NCBI GenBank assembly: GCA_963710175.1
Contig: CAVPZC010000001.1
Span: 1,860,001 to 1,924,000, forward strand
Length of the DNA stretch: 64,000 nt
Source of the DNA: Phormidesmis sp963710175
Lineage (GTDB): Bacteria > Cyanobacteriota > Cyanobacteriia > Phormidesmidales > Phormidesmidaceae
Direction of reading: 5' to 3'
Position numbers and translations under genes: made by a program. Below are positions 43,540-54,100 of the stretch, piece after piece. The notes below the pieces were generated by a model. The model did no database searches. It saw only the letters and a program-made list of their open reading frames with translations, and had not been told where the DNA came from. Each line of letters starts with the position of its first letter. Position 1 is the first letter of the stretch.

Positions 43540-43932
43540 TCAAGTCGAAGACAGCGCCGCCTGATAAGCTCGCCAGCCACCGTACTGAGTAATCTCTCTT
43601 TTCCCTTCCACAGTTAGTGGTTCACCAATAACGCCGAGAACCTCTTCTCCATCATGCAGGGTGACTTTACCAATCGCTAAGCCAGGTGGCTCCTGCGAGA
43701 GAATAATGCCCAGACCCGGCAAAGGCACCTGCCATACTTCCAGAGCGACTGCAACCCCGCCCACTTTTACTTTGATCATGGCTGGGTAGCTGTCGTCGAT
43801 TGACCAAATTCGATAGGCCGCTTCAGTTTTGGCTTCTCGTTCAAACGTAGCACCCACATTGAGCAAGTTAGGGTTTAGCGCCAGATCTCTCATCAGGGTG
43901 CCATTCACCGCCAGCTTTAAAGTGTCTGTCAC
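43540..43932 (-). CDS. Stand-alone allophanate hydrolase C-terminal-like (AtzF-C) domain protein
   Basis: 130 residues. KLAVNGTLMRDLALNPNLLN, EREAKTEAAYRIWSIDDSYP, AMIKVKVGGVAVALEVWQVP, GLGIILSQEPPGLAIGKVTL and DGEEVLGVIGEPLTV match the small C-terminal domain of allophanate hydrolase (gamma-glutamylcyclotransferase-like fold: G-A-x-L-x-x-P-L-N..., E-V-W-x-L-P, P-P-x-L-x-I-G). The amidase part is absent. Such separate proteins occur in operons for urea derivative breakdown. It is near a biuretase-like gene. Whether it is catalytic is unknown. Confidence 0.72.
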   Translation of the reverse strand: MTDTLKLAVNGTLMRDLALNPNLLNVGATFEREAKTEAAYRIWSIDDSYPAMIKVKVGGVAVALEVWQVPLPGLGIILSQEPPGLAIGKVTLHDGEEVLGVIGEPLTVEGKREITQYGGWRAYQAALSST

Positions 43933-44189
43933 AGGTTCTCCTAAATCTAAGGCACTAAGTTAAGTGAGCCAGTAAAAATCTGTTGAGGTTAGCCAGTAAT
44001 TGTCATAGTTAACAGCGCATCGAAGTAGGTTACCACTTTAGGCTAGCCAATCCATTTTTTCACGGGCATCATTTTTGGCGCAGCGCCCTACTCAGGGCGA
44101 AAATCTCTACTGTCCAGTTCTCTACTGTCCAGCACTGTGACAGATCATCGGGACTTTACACATATAAATACCTGGGGGCGCGATAGGCA

Positions 44190-44295
44190 CATAGCAAAGT
44201 AAGAACGCATTCTTACTTTGCGAATCGAGTTGCTTGCTGTCATATAGCGGTTTCAGCCGATAAAAATGTCATAAGCAACTCGGCAGAGGCTATAT
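44190..44295 (+). repeat. Structured dispersed element, family 2, copy C (106 bp)
   Basis: Stem I GCAAAGTAAGAA, CGCA, TTCTTACTTTGC (12 bp perfect, 44194-44221); stem II CGAGTTGCTT (44226-44235) with AAGCAACTCG (44273-44282) enclosing TATAGCGGTTTCAGCCGAT; end GCTATAT. It lies in the 585-base gap between the AtzF-C gene and sbcC; the rest of the gap shows nothing recognisable. Confidence 0.8.
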
Positions 44296-44517
44296 TAGGG
44301 TAGCACTTTCATCACAGACAAAAGCTCTACAAGTCTCCCCTGACAGTGATTTTATGCTGTAATGTCAATCCGGAAATGTCACCCTTCGCTGAACCACGCC
44401 GTAAAAACACAATCGGCAGCGAAAACCATTGACTAAACATTCACCCAAGAAAAGGCCGACCGGAAGCTGGAAAAGCATTATGTTGACGTTGCATAGTTGA
44501 AGGCTCGCTTTACTAAC

Positions 44518-47500
44518 TCAGTCAGAGATAGCGATGTAAGAGCCGTTTTCATCTTTGGCAACGTCTATGCGAGTCTGAAAAGCTTCGCGAAAGTGGGGCA
44601 TATGGGTGATGGTAAGAATGCAGGCAAAGTCGGGTGCGATCGCTTCAATTGCCGAAATCAGGCGATCGCATCCCGCTTTATCCTGCGTCCCAAAGCCCTC
44701 ATCGACAATCAGCATTTGCAGTGCCGTGCCCGACCGCATAGCGAGAAGACGAGCGATCGCCAGCCGAATAGCAAAATTCACCCGAAAGGCTTCGCCACCA
44801 GAATAAGTCTCATAAGGACGAGTACCGCGAGCATCGGCAATCAAAATATCGAGCGTATCAATCAGCTTTTTAGAATTTCGCCCGGTTCGCTGAGTAACAA
44901 ACTGCACATGCAGCTGATGATCGCTGAGCTTACCCAAAATTTGGTTAGTTTCTGCCTCTAGCTGGGGCAGCAAATTTTCGATCATCAGCGCCTGAATACC
45001 GTTGCGGCCAAAGGCTTCGGCCAAAGATTTGTACACCTGATAGCGGTGGCGAATGTCTTCTAACCTTTGCTGCTGCTGTTTTCGCTGTTGCTGTACAGTA
45101 TCTAGCTGAGAGAGCTGCTGTTGCAGTCTACCAAGCTGAGAGAGCTGGTGATCGCGCCCTTCTCGACAGCTGACCAGCGCACTCTCCAATCGCTCAATCT
45201 CTCCCTGCTGGTCGGCATGAACGGTGAGCTGTTGCTGTAGGGCTTCCACACGCCGATGACTCTCTTCAACTGCGGCGGTTTGTCCCTGACAGGTCGCCTG
45301 GAGCTGAGTCATTTTTGTCTGTAGCGCAGTTTGCTCAGTCTGAGCCTGCTGCAACGCCTGATATTGGATCTGCCAGACCTGAGCCTGACTGAGCTGGGCT
45401 CGAATGTTGTTGTGCTGCGCCAGGCTGTAGTCAAGTTTAGCCAGGTGCTGTTCTATCTCGATTAGCTGTTTGCGGGCAGGACCGTTTTCAGCGGCTGTCA
45501 GAGTGTCTCGCAATGACAGCAAGTCCGCTTCGAGCGGCGGGCGCTGGCGCTGAATTTGCTTAAGACGACGCTCCGCCTGCTTGACTTCGGCAAACTTAAG
45601 CTCGCTCCAGCGCAGCCGGTCTACCTGCGATCGCAGCAAAGCATGGTTGCGGTCGTCGTAGCCGGTCGCCGCGAGCTGCGCTTGAATTTGCTGAAGTTCG
45701 CTCTGCAAATTTTCGGCATAGTCGTTCTCTTGCAGACAGCGCTCTAGCTGACTCCGCTCAACTGTCATCGCTTGCAAACGATCATTCAAGGTCTCTACAG
45801 AAGCCATCTGAGCCTTGAGCTGTCCGCGCTCTTCTAAGATGGGGGCGTATTTAGCTAGCTCCTCTTCTAAAATGCGATACTCCTGTCGCAATACCTGAAT
45901 CTCACTTTCAGAGACGGCAAGCTGTTCGCGAATCGCCCAAATCTGGTTTTGCACGTCGTCGCGCTCTTGACAGGTGCGATCGCGCAGGGTCTGCCAGGTT
46001 TTGCCCTGAAGCGGCTGTTCACACAGCGGACAGCAAGACTCGTCCGGGTCGGCCAGGCGCCTCAGGGTTTGTTCAAATCCGGCCAGAACCACCTCATGAT
46101 TGCGCTGATTGGCCTGCAACTGCGCCATAAAGCCGCGCCGCTCAATGCCTTTTAGCCGCAGCGCTTCCTGATATTCACGGCGCTGTTCCAAATAGGCAAT
46201 TCGGTGAGAAACCTCGACAGCGGCCTGCCTCAGCTGAGGCGCTTGACTTTGTTGAGCAGCTATCTGATTTTGACGATCACCCAGCTCTTCTATCCGCGTT
46301 GTGAGCCGGGTGTGGGCCTGTTCTATCTGTCGCTCTATCTGGCGGAGGCGCTTTTGTAGTGGGGCACTTTGAGCCTCTTGTTTGTCCAGCTGGCGCAGCG
46401 ACTTTTGAGCAGTATGCAGCTGCTCTACTCGGCGAGCGACTTCTGCTTTCTTACTCAACGTTTGTCGAATTTCTGCTTCTTGCTGCTGTAGATTATCTAG
46501 CTGAGCTTGGTACCGGGCCATCTGGCTTTGCTGCTGACTAGACTGTTGGGCCACCTGCTGCTGAAGCTGTAGGCGCTGAGTCTGAACCTGTTGATAGGTA
46601 TGAAAGCGGGCGGCCTGGTTCGCTTCGGCCTGCCGCAGCTGTTCTAGCTGGCTATACTGCTGCTGAATATTGTCAGATTGAGCCAGCAGCGCCTCAATCT
46701 CGCCCAAGCGCTGCTGAGTCTCCGATAAGGCTGTTTGGCTAGTCGTCAGCGCAGTCTGCTGGTGTTGGTGCTGCTGCTGCATAAGCGCTAGCTGCTGTTG
46801 CCAATCACCCCGCTGCTGCTGCTGTTGATTAATGCTATCAAGTGCCTCCTGCTGCTGCTGATAGACGATTTGCTGCGCCTCTACCTCAGCCTGCAAGTGC
46901 TGATAGTCCTGTCGTGTAGCCGCCTGTGCCTCGACTTGAGCTGCTAGCCGAGCAAGCAGAGATTCTAAGGGCTGTAGCTGGGCTTTGTACTCGCGGGCCT
47001 GGTCTTTGGCTTGCTCGGCGAGATGGTCGTAGCGGTTCAAGTCGAGCAGGTCGGCCAGCACCTGCTTGCGATCGCCCGGACGCTTCAGCATAAATTCATC
47101 GGCTCTGCCCTGGCGCAGATAAGCCGAATTTACAAAAGTCTCGTAGTCAATTTTGATCTGTCTGAGAATGTACTGTTGGGTGGCACGCACGCCTTTTTGA
47201 GTAATGCTTTTGAAGCCCGACTCGGTTTGAATCTGAAACTCCAGAGCGCTGATCTGGCGGCGGCGACGGGTGCGAACAATCCGATAGGTTTGGCCGCTGT
47301 GGGCGAAGCAAAAGCTGACCTGCGCTTCTAGCGCTCCCTGGCGAATAACGTCGTCTTCTGCGCTAACGCGGCTCTGGCCCCACACGCACCAGGCTATAGC
47401 CTCTAGTAAAGAAGACTTACCCGCCCCATTTGGCCCGCACACGCAGGCCACATGCAGCCCATCAAAGTTCAGCGTCACCTCCCGGTAACTCAAGAAATTT

Positions 47501-47526
47501 TGAAGCTTTAGCTGCTTTGGAATCAT
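44518..47526 (-). CDS. sbcC: SbcC/Rad50-type nuclease ATPase subunit
   Basis: 1002 residues. SMC-like ATPase that, with the SbcD/Mre11 nuclease, processes DNA ends and hairpins. N-terminal Walker A VCGPNGAGKSSLLEAIAWCV (residues ~29-48), a very long Gln-rich coiled coil interrupted at the apex by the zinc-hook CPLCEQPLQG (C-x-x-C, about residue 500), a returning coiled coil, and the C-terminal half with signature YSGGEAFRVNFAIRLAIARL, Walker B MLIVDEGFGTQD and ITHM switch. No sbcD gene is nearby. The gene starts with MIPKQLKLQNFLSYREVTLN as usual. Confidence 0.95.
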   Translation of the reverse strand: MIPKQLKLQNFLSYREVTLNFDGLHVACVCGPNGAGKSSLLEAIAWCVWGQSRVSAEDDVIRQGALEAQVSFCFAHSGQTYRIVRTRRRRQISALEFQIQTESGFKSITQKGVRATQQYILRQIKIDYETFVNSAYLRQGRADEFMLKRPGDRKQVLADLLDLNRYDHLAEQAKDQAREYKAQLQPLESLLARLAAQVEAQAATRQDYQHLQAEVEAQQIVYQQQQEALDSINQQQQQRGDWQQQLALMQQQHQHQQTALTTSQTALSETQQRLGEIEALLAQSDNIQQQYSQLEQLRQAEANQAARFHTYQQVQTQRLQLQQQVAQQSSQQQSQMARYQAQLDNLQQQEAEIRQTLSKKAEVARRVEQLHTAQKSLRQLDKQEAQSAPLQKRLRQIERQIEQAHTRLTTRIEELGDRQNQIAAQQSQAPQLRQAAVEVSHRIAYLEQRREYQEALRLKGIERRGFMAQLQANQRNHEVVLAGFEQTLRRLADPDESCCPLCEQPLQGKTWQTLRDRTCQERDDVQNQIWAIREQLAVSESEIQVLRQEYRILEEELAKYAPILEERGQLKAQMASVETLNDRLQAMTVERSQLERCLQENDYAENLQSELQQIQAQLAATGYDDRNHALLRSQVDRLRWSELKFAEVKQAERRLKQIQRQRPPLEADLLSLRDTLTAAENGPARKQLIEIEQHLAKLDYSLAQHNNIRAQLSQAQVWQIQYQALQQAQTEQTALQTKMTQLQATCQGQTAAVEESHRRVEALQQQLTVHADQQGEIERLESALVSCREGRDHQLSQLGRLQQQLSQLDTVQQQRKQQQQRLEDIRHRYQVYKSLAEAFGRNGIQALMIENLLPQLEAETNQILGKLSDHQLHVQFVTQRTGRNSKKLIDTLDILIADARGTRPYETYSGGEAFRVNFAIRLAIARLLAMRSGTALQMLIVDEGFGTQDKAGCDRLISAIEAIAPDFACILTITHMPHFREAFQTRIDVAKDENGSYIAISD

Positions 47527-47714
47527 GCGCTAACTGCTCACCACAGCCAGCGATTCAAGGTTGGGCGGGCATTATGGCAAGGTCTCAATCATAGCAATAC
47601 AAACGATCTTGAGTACAGATGATCTGGTTCGATCCGGTTTTTAAATAGGTGCGATCGCCATCGATCCGGCTAACTTATCAGACACAAAAGTACCGATCAC
47701 TTTTGAGAAAACGT

Positions 47715-48791
47715 CTAAAGTAAAAGCTTCAGCGTCGCCTCAATAGCCTCGACCAACCGTCCATTCTGCTCAGGCGTTCCGACCGTGATTCGCAGCTTGT
47801 TGTCTAGCCCCGGCTCGTTGAAATAGCGAATCATAATCTGTTTCTCTTTTAGCCCTTTGTACAGAGACTGCGCGCTGTCGTTCGGTGGCTGCACCAACAG
47901 AAAATTAGTGTGAGAAGGCCATACCCGAAATTTCAGGGTCTGTAGCTCTGCTGCTAGCTGTTCGCGAGCAGCAACCACTTTTTGCGCGATCGCCTCCTTA
48001 TACGCCTGATCCAAAATGGCCGCTGTTCCCAACCGCAGCGCGATCGCATCCACGTTATAGCTATCTTTAATCTTAAACAGCCCCTTCAAAAGCGCGGGCT
48101 GAGCGCAGCCGAAGCCCAATCGCAGCCCCGCCAGCGCATACCCCTTCGAGAGCGTCCGCAGCACAATCACATTGTCAAACGCTCGCACCAATGCCAGCGC
48201 TGACTGCCCCGCAAAATCAACGTAGGCTTCGTCAATCGCTAACACGCCAGAGAGCCCTTTCGCCAGCGATCGCAAATCCGCCATCGGCACCACATGCCCC
48301 GAAGGACTGTTGGGCGAAGCAATCAGCGTCACCGCCGCCTGCGCCGCCAAGAGGTCTTTCACCGGCAGCTGCCAGTCGGGGCCATAGGGAATCTCGACCG
48401 TGCCCGCCGGTTGAATCGCAGCCAGCGTTCGATACAGCACATAGGTCGGCGTGGGGTAGGCCAGCGGGCGGCGCGCTCCCTCAGCGCAAGAGCGCACCAG
48501 CAGCGTCAGCACATCGTCACTGCCATTCCCGGCAATCACCCAGTCAGCCGGAATGCCAAAAGTTTCGCCCACTACCCGACAAAAATCTTGTGCGCGCGGA
48601 TCGGGGTAGCGGCGCAGCCGTTCGCCGCTGATATCGGCCAGCGCCGCCATTACTTTGGGCGAGGGCGGATAGGGATTTTCGTTGGAATTGAGCTTGAGCA
48701 CGCCCGCATCCAGCGCTGGCCATTCACCCGGCTCATAGCCCTGCATTGCCGCTATATCGGGGCGAAACCAGTTGGCATCTGTCGTTGGCAT
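47715..48791 (-). CDS. hisC: Histidinol-phosphate aminotransferase
   Basis: 358 residues. PLP enzyme of histidine synthesis, converting imidazole-acetol phosphate to histidinol phosphate. KLNSNENPYPPSPKVMAALA start, YPDPRAQDFCRVVGETFGIP, VIAGNGSDDVLTLLVRSCAE, LIASPNSPSGHVVPMADLRS, VLAIDEAYVDFAG (Asp and Tyr contacting PLP), VLRTLSKGYALAGLRLGFGC (PLP Lys) and IMIRYFNEPGLDNKLRITVG with the phosphate-binding Arg. All match HisC rather than AspC or the threonine-phosphate decarboxylase CobD. Confidence 0.92.
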   Translation of the reverse strand: MPTTDANWFRPDIAAMQGYEPGEWPALDAGVLKLNSNENPYPPSPKVMAALADISGERLRRYPDPRAQDFCRVVGETFGIPADWVIAGNGSDDVLTLLVRSCAEGARRPLAYPTPTYVLYRTLAAIQPAGTVEIPYGPDWQLPVKDLLAAQAAVTLIASPNSPSGHVVPMADLRSLAKGLSGVLAIDEAYVDFAGQSALALVRAFDNVIVLRTLSKGYALAGLRLGFGCAQPALLKGLFKIKDSYNVDAIALRLGTAAILDQAYKEAIAQKVVAAREQLAAELQTLKFRVWPSHTNFLLVQPPNDSAQSLYKGLKEKQIMIRYFNEPGLDNKLRITVGTPEQNGRLVEAIEATLKLLL

Positions 48792-48876
48792 AGGCTGACT
48801 TAGGGGTCCCCTCTAGATTTTGCGATCGCCATCTTTTACAGGGCATAATGCAGATAGCTATTGGTTGGCAGCGCTC

Positions 48877-49149
48877 ATGACCGCACTCACTGAAAATGAC
48901 CGCCTAGATCGCATAGAACAAAAGCTAGATGCACTAACTACAAATGTTGGCACGCTGACTACGGATGTAGACGCACTGACTACGGATGTAGACGCGCTGA
49001 CTAAGATCGTCGATAAGCTCACAATTAACGTCGGCATGTTCAACGATAAGTTTGACAACTACCAAAAAGCGACGCAGTGGGTTGTGCAGCTGGCCTTTAC
49101 GCTGATTGCCAGCGCTACTATTACGGTGATTGTTTCAACCGTTTTGTAA
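48877..49149 (+). CDS. Small coiled-coil protein with C-terminal membrane anchor
   Basis: 90 residues from ATG 48877 (the frame is open to 48820). Heptads built from near-identical 7-residue units (TLTTDVD, ALTTDVD, ALTKIVD) form a coiled coil over residues ~8-50. The 21-base DNA repeat (CTGACTACGGATGTAGACGC) behind it is visible at 48955-49000. A membrane helix at the end (VVQLAFTLIASATITVIVST). The layout resembles phage XhlA-type or cyanobacterial Ish1-like membrane coiled coils; function unknown. Confidence 0.65.
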   Translation: MTALTENDRLDRIEQKLDALTTNVGTLTTDVDALTTDVDALTKIVDKLTINVGMFNDKFDNYQKATQWVVQLAFTLIASATITVIVSTVL

Positions 49150-49184
49150 CGCCTTTGGCTAGCCTTGTGACGCCTTTGGCCGGA

Positions 49185-50681
49185 CTATAGTCGGCTGTAG
49201 ATGCGGGTGAGTTCGCGCAGGCGATCGCCAATTTCACCCGTCAGCATCTCAGAGCTGTCGTACCGCCAGCGCCAGTTATCTGGAATTTTGCTGGGGTCAT
49301 TCATCCGGGCGCTACCGCCTAGGCTAAAGAGATCTTGCAGCGGCACAATAGCGAGATCAGCAGGAGAAGCCAAGGCCGTGCGGATGAGCAGCCAGTTGAT
49401 CTCTGGAATCTCCTCAGGGCTAGAATATCCAAGGTACTGAGCCAAAAATTGCTTTTCCTGCGGGTTGAGCGTCTGCCACCAGCCAAGCGCAGTATCGTTG
49501 TCGTGGGTGCCGGAGTAGACGATGCAGTTGTTGACGTAGTTGTGCGGTAGGTGCGGGCTGTCCGGGTCACCGCCAAAAGCGAACATCAGGATTTTCATGC
49601 CGGGAAATTCGAAGCGATCGCGCAGCGCTTCCACTTCCGGCGTAATAATGCCCAAGTCCTCTGCCAGTACCGGCAGGCTACCCAGCTTCTCCGCCAGCGT
49701 CTCAAAAAACGCCTCACCCGGTGCAGGCACCCACTCGCCATTCATCGCCGTCTCTTCGCTCGCCGGTACCTGCCAGTAGGCTTCAAAGCCGCGAAAATGG
49801 TCAACCCTCACCCAGTCCACATACTGCAAAGTCGCCTTAAAGCGCGAAATCCACCATTCAAAGCCAGACGCCTGACATTTCTCCCAGTCGTAAACCGGAT
49901 TGCCCCAGAGCTGCCCAGTTTCACTAAAGTAGTCCGGCGGTACGCCCGCAATAAAGGCCGACTCTAGCGTCTGCGAGTCGAGCTTAAACAGCTGAGGATG
50001 CGCCCACACATCTGAGCTGTTGTGACAGACGTAGATAGAGACATCGCCAATAATCTGAATATTTTTCTCATTGGCATAGCCGCGCAGCCACATCCACTGC
50101 TCAAAAAACTTAAACTGCACAAACCGCTGGAAGGCAATCTCTTCTGCGAGTTCTGCTGACTTGGCCTGCATCGCCGCTGGCTCACGGCGAGCGATGCTCT
50201 GCTCCCACTGGCTCCAGGGCTTGCCACCGTTTGCCTCTAGCAGCGCCATGAAGAGCACAAAGTCGTCTAGCCACCAGGCTTGCTCCTGACAAAACTTGTC
50301 ATAGTCAGCATTTTGACCCCGCCCTTGGAATCTTTCAAACGCCTGCCGCAGCCGCTGCATCTTGTGGGGAATCACCCGGCTAAATTCAACCCGGCCCGAC
50401 TTAGCGTTTTCGAGCGGCGACACCTCATCTAGCAGCCCTTCGTCGGCTAGTTTTTCCAGGCTGACCAGCAGTGGGTTGCCAGCAAAGGCGCTGAAATTCA
50501 TTGTGTAGGGCGAGTGGTCATAGCCTGTAGGTCCCAGCGGTAAAATCTGCCAGAGGGTTTGGCCGCTGCGAGCCATAAAGTCAATAAACTCGTAGGCTGC
50601 CTGACCCAAATCGCCAATACCGTGGCGGCTCGGTAAGCTGGTGGGATGCAAAAGGATGCCGCTAGCACGCTCAAATTTCAT
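49185..50681 (-). CDS. malQ: 4-alpha-glucanotransferase (amylomaltase)
   Basis: 498 residues, GH77. Transfers alpha-1,4-glucan segments; in cyanobacteria part of glycogen breakdown. SGILLHPTSLPSRHGIGDLG start, TLWQILPLGPTGYDHSPYT, VDWVRVDHFRGFEAYWQVPA (nucleophile Asp in R-V-D-H), VLAEDLGIITPEVEALRD (acid Glu) and YSGTHDNDTALGWW (third Asp). Full length. Divergent from treS-maltokinase with a 435-base gap holding structured element D, so the pair forms a glycogen/maltose/trehalose gene cluster. Confidence 0.95.
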   Translation of the reverse strand: MKFERASGILLHPTSLPSRHGIGDLGQAAYEFIDFMARSGQTLWQILPLGPTGYDHSPYTMNFSAFAGNPLLVSLEKLADEGLLDEVSPLENAKSGRVEFSRVIPHKMQRLRQAFERFQGRGQNADYDKFCQEQAWWLDDFVLFMALLEANGGKPWSQWEQSIARREPAAMQAKSAELAEEIAFQRFVQFKFFEQWMWLRGYANEKNIQIIGDVSIYVCHNSSDVWAHPQLFKLDSQTLESAFIAGVPPDYFSETGQLWGNPVYDWEKCQASGFEWWISRFKATLQYVDWVRVDHFRGFEAYWQVPASEETAMNGEWVPAPGEAFFETLAEKLGSLPVLAEDLGIITPEVEALRDRFEFPGMKILMFAFGGDPDSPHLPHNYVNNCIVYSGTHDNDTALGWWQTLNPQEKQFLAQYLGYSSPEEIPEINWLLIRTALASPADLAIVPLQDLFSLGGSARMNDPSKIPDNWRWRYDSSEMLTGEIGDRLRELTRIYSRL

Positions 50682-50832
50682 AGACGATGTGGGTTGAGAA
50701 TTCTGCTTTCTTCATAGGCGAAGTTATCACGTTAGCGCACCTATCTGGAGATGAGTTTTGCGATCTGACAATTCTCCATAGCGCCTTCACCGGAAAAGCT
50801 TCGCTCATGTCTACATGTCATGGAGTCCTGTC

Positions 50833-50939
50833 ATATCGTAGAGTGCGGATGCATTTGCGCTTTGCAAGTCACTTTGCTCGCTGACCTATCAGGCTTGTCG
50901 CCGATCAAGTGTATTCAAGCAAAGTGACCAGCGCTCATA
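50833..50939 (+). repeat. Structured dispersed element, family 2, copy D (107 bp)
   Basis: ATATCGTAGAGTGCG, loop GATGCATT, TGCGCTTTGC (stem I, imperfect); stem II GTCACTTTGCT (50868-50878) with AGCAAAGTGAC (50918-50928), 11 bp perfect; end GCTCATA. It lies between the divergent malQ and treS genes, in the stretch that must hold their promoters; the rest of 50682-51116 shows nothing distinct. Confidence 0.75.
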
Positions 50940-51116
50940 GAAGCAAGTCGCTGGCCGCTGACCGGATCACCTGCCTGAAAAGGCTGAGCAAAGACTGGGC
51001 AATGTGGTCAATATCACAATAAAATTCTTTCTTTGGTAAGACTAACAGACGCTAAATTTGCCATACTTTGGCAAGATTGCGCCTGACTTTAAACTAACCC
51101 CATTCTGACTTTATTT

Positions 51117-54100
51117 ATGGCCCTAGATAACAGCCCGCTCTGGTTCAAAAACGCCATCATCTATGAGGTGCCCGTCCGGGCCTTTGCAGATAGCAACGGC
51201 GATGGCATCGGCGATTTTAGAGGATTGACCGAAAGGCTGGACTACTTGCAAGAGCTGGGCGTGACGGCTCTATGGGTACTGCCCTTCTTTCCGTCGCCGC
51301 TGCGGGATGACGGCTACGATATTTCAGACTACCTGTCAGTCAACCCGATCTACGGCACGCTTGACGACTTTAAAGACTTTTTAGCCGCCGCTCACCAGCG
51401 CGATATTCGCGTCATCATTGAGCTAATTGTCAACCACACTTCCGACCAGCATCCATGGTTTAAGCGGGCGCGACTGGCCCCGGCTGGCAGCTCAGAGCGC
51501 GATTTTTACGTCTGGAGCGATTCGCCCGACAAATACAAGGGCACTCGGATTATCTTTCAGGATTTTGAAACGTCCAACTGGAGCTGGGATCCGGTCGCTA
51601 AAGCCTACTACTGGCATCGTTTTTACGCTCATCAGCCGGATATTAACTACGACAATCCGGCGGTGCAGCAGGCGGTGTTTGATGTGCTGGAATTTTGGCT
51701 GGAAATGGGCGTAGACGGTCTGCGGATGGACGCGGTGCCCTATCTGTTTGAGCGCGAGGGTACCAACTGCGAAAATCTGCCGGAGACGCATGAATTTTTA
51801 AAGAGTCTGCGCACGTACGTCGATGATCGCTACGAAGGCAAGATGCTGCTGGCGGAGGCCAATCAGTGGCCCGAAGATGCGGCGGCCTACTACGGCGATG
51901 GCGATGAGTGCCATATGAATTTTCACTTTCCGCTGATGCCGCGTCTCTTTATGTCGCTGCGGATGGAGGATAATTTCCCAATTATTGACATTCTTAAGCA
52001 GACGCCGGAGATTCCGGAGAACTGTCAGTGGGGGCTGTTTTTGCGCAACCACGATGAGCTGACGCTGGAGATGGTGACCGATGAGGATCGGGACTATATG
52101 TACCGGGTGTATGCGCAAGATCCAGAGATGCGGATCAATCTGGGCATTCGGCGGCGACTGGTGCCGCTGCTAGAGAATGACCGCCGCCAGATTGAGCTGC
52201 TAAATGGGCTGCTGCTTTCGCTGCCCGGAACGCCTGTACTCTACTACGGCGATGAGATTGGCATGGGTGACAATGTGTATTTGGGCGATCGCAATGGTGT
52301 GCGCACCCCCATGCAGTGGAGCCCAGATCGCAACGCGGGCTTTAGCCAGGCCAATCCGCACAAGCTCTATTTGCCGCTGATTGTCGATTCGGAGTATCAC
52401 TACACGACGATTAACGTGGAGGCGCAGCGGGCCGCTCCCAATTCACTGCTCAACTGGACCAAGCGGCTAATTGCTACCCGTAAGCGCTATCAGGCCTTTG
52501 GCTGGGGAGACTTTCACCTGCTCAGCCTGGACAATCGTAAAGTGCTGGCCTTTACCCGCATCTACAAAGACGAAGAGATTCTGGTGGTGGCCAATCTCTC
52601 GCGGTTTGTGCAGGCAGCGCGGCTCGATCTCTCTCTTTTTAAGGGGCGGATGCCGGTAGAGATTTTTGGCCGTACAGAATTTCCGAGCGTAGGCGAAGAC
52701 GGCAACTATTTTCTCAGCTTGGGGCCCTATGCCTTTTACTGGTTTTCACTCAAACCCAGCTCGGTTAGCTATCTCTCGCCCTCAGAAGTGCCGACTGTTG
52801 AGCTAACGCAGTGGGAGGCGATTTTTGCGGCGTCTCATCGAGAGGCTTTAGAGCATCTGTTAACCGACTATCTCAAGCGCCGTCAGTGGCTCGGTAAACC
52901 TGGCCAGGTGCGAACCGCTGAGCTGACCGAGTGCATGGATATTCACGACAGCGATACGCATATGCTCTGTCTGCGAGTTGAGTATACGCAGGGCGACCCG
53001 GCGACCTACTTGATGTTTGTCAGCTACGCTTTTGGCGAATTTGCTCAGCAGCTGCTGAATGAGTCTTCTCCGGCGGTGCTGGCGCGTTTGCAGATGACAG
53101 AGATAGGTGAGGTAGGGGTGCTTTACGATGCGATCGCCGACAAAGACTTCTTAACCACCTTGCTCAAAACCACCCTGGCTGGCAGCACCTACGAAGGCAC
53201 CGCTGGCAAGCTATCGGCAACAGCCCTGGCACTGCTGGAGGAAACTGACTTACCCACCAGCGCTAACTATCTCGCAGGCGACTACAACAACACCTCCGTG
53301 ATTTATTCCGACGGTGAATCGGCCAACGGGTCTCATCTGATTTTGAAGCTCTTTCGCAAAGTCGGCTCGGGCATCAACCCGGACCTGGAGATTCGCCGGT
53401 TTTTGAGTAAGCAAGCCGCCAGCGAAAAGCCGTTCAACAACTTCAACACCATTGTGGGCTATCTCGACTATGAGCGCTCTCAGAGTGAGCCTGCAACGGT
53501 GGGCATTTTGCAGAAATATGTGCCAGAGGTACAAACTACCTGGGACTACAGTCTCGACAACATCCGCAGCTACTTCGACCAGGTCAGCATTGAGGCACCA
53601 AAACTATCAGCGCCTCCGGCGCTAGAGGAGCTGATAGCCTTTCAGTCTAAGTTTGAAGAAGATACAGAAGACAAGCGTCTGGTCTCTCATTTGATGGGCA
53701 CCTATCTGGCGAACATACAGCTGCTAGGGCAGCGCACCGCTGAATTTCACGCGGCGCTTGCCTCTGACCCGACTGATTCTGCCTTTGCTCCTGAACCTTT
53801 CACGGGCTTCCATCAGCGCTCTATCTACCAGTACAACCGCAACCTCACTGGCCAAGTGTTCCTCCGTCTCAAAGACCAAATGTGGTCGCTCAACGAAGAC
53901 TTACAGCCGCTGGCGCAGACCGTCTTAGGCTATCAGGAGGTGTACCTCGAACGGTTTAAAAAGCTGCTCGACTGCAAGATTACGGCGCTGCGCACGCGCT
54001 ACCACGGTGACTATCACTTGGGTCAGGCGCTGTATACCGGCAAAGACTTCATCCTGATCGATTTTGAAGGTGAGGCCAGCCGGAATGTGAGCGAAAGGCG

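Noticed and set aside
44797..46961. Gln-coding CTG/CAG-rich runs in sbcC as a possible repeat element
   Set aside because: They encode the Gln-rich coiled coil of SbcC and the zinc hook is in place, so this is ordinary coding sequence.
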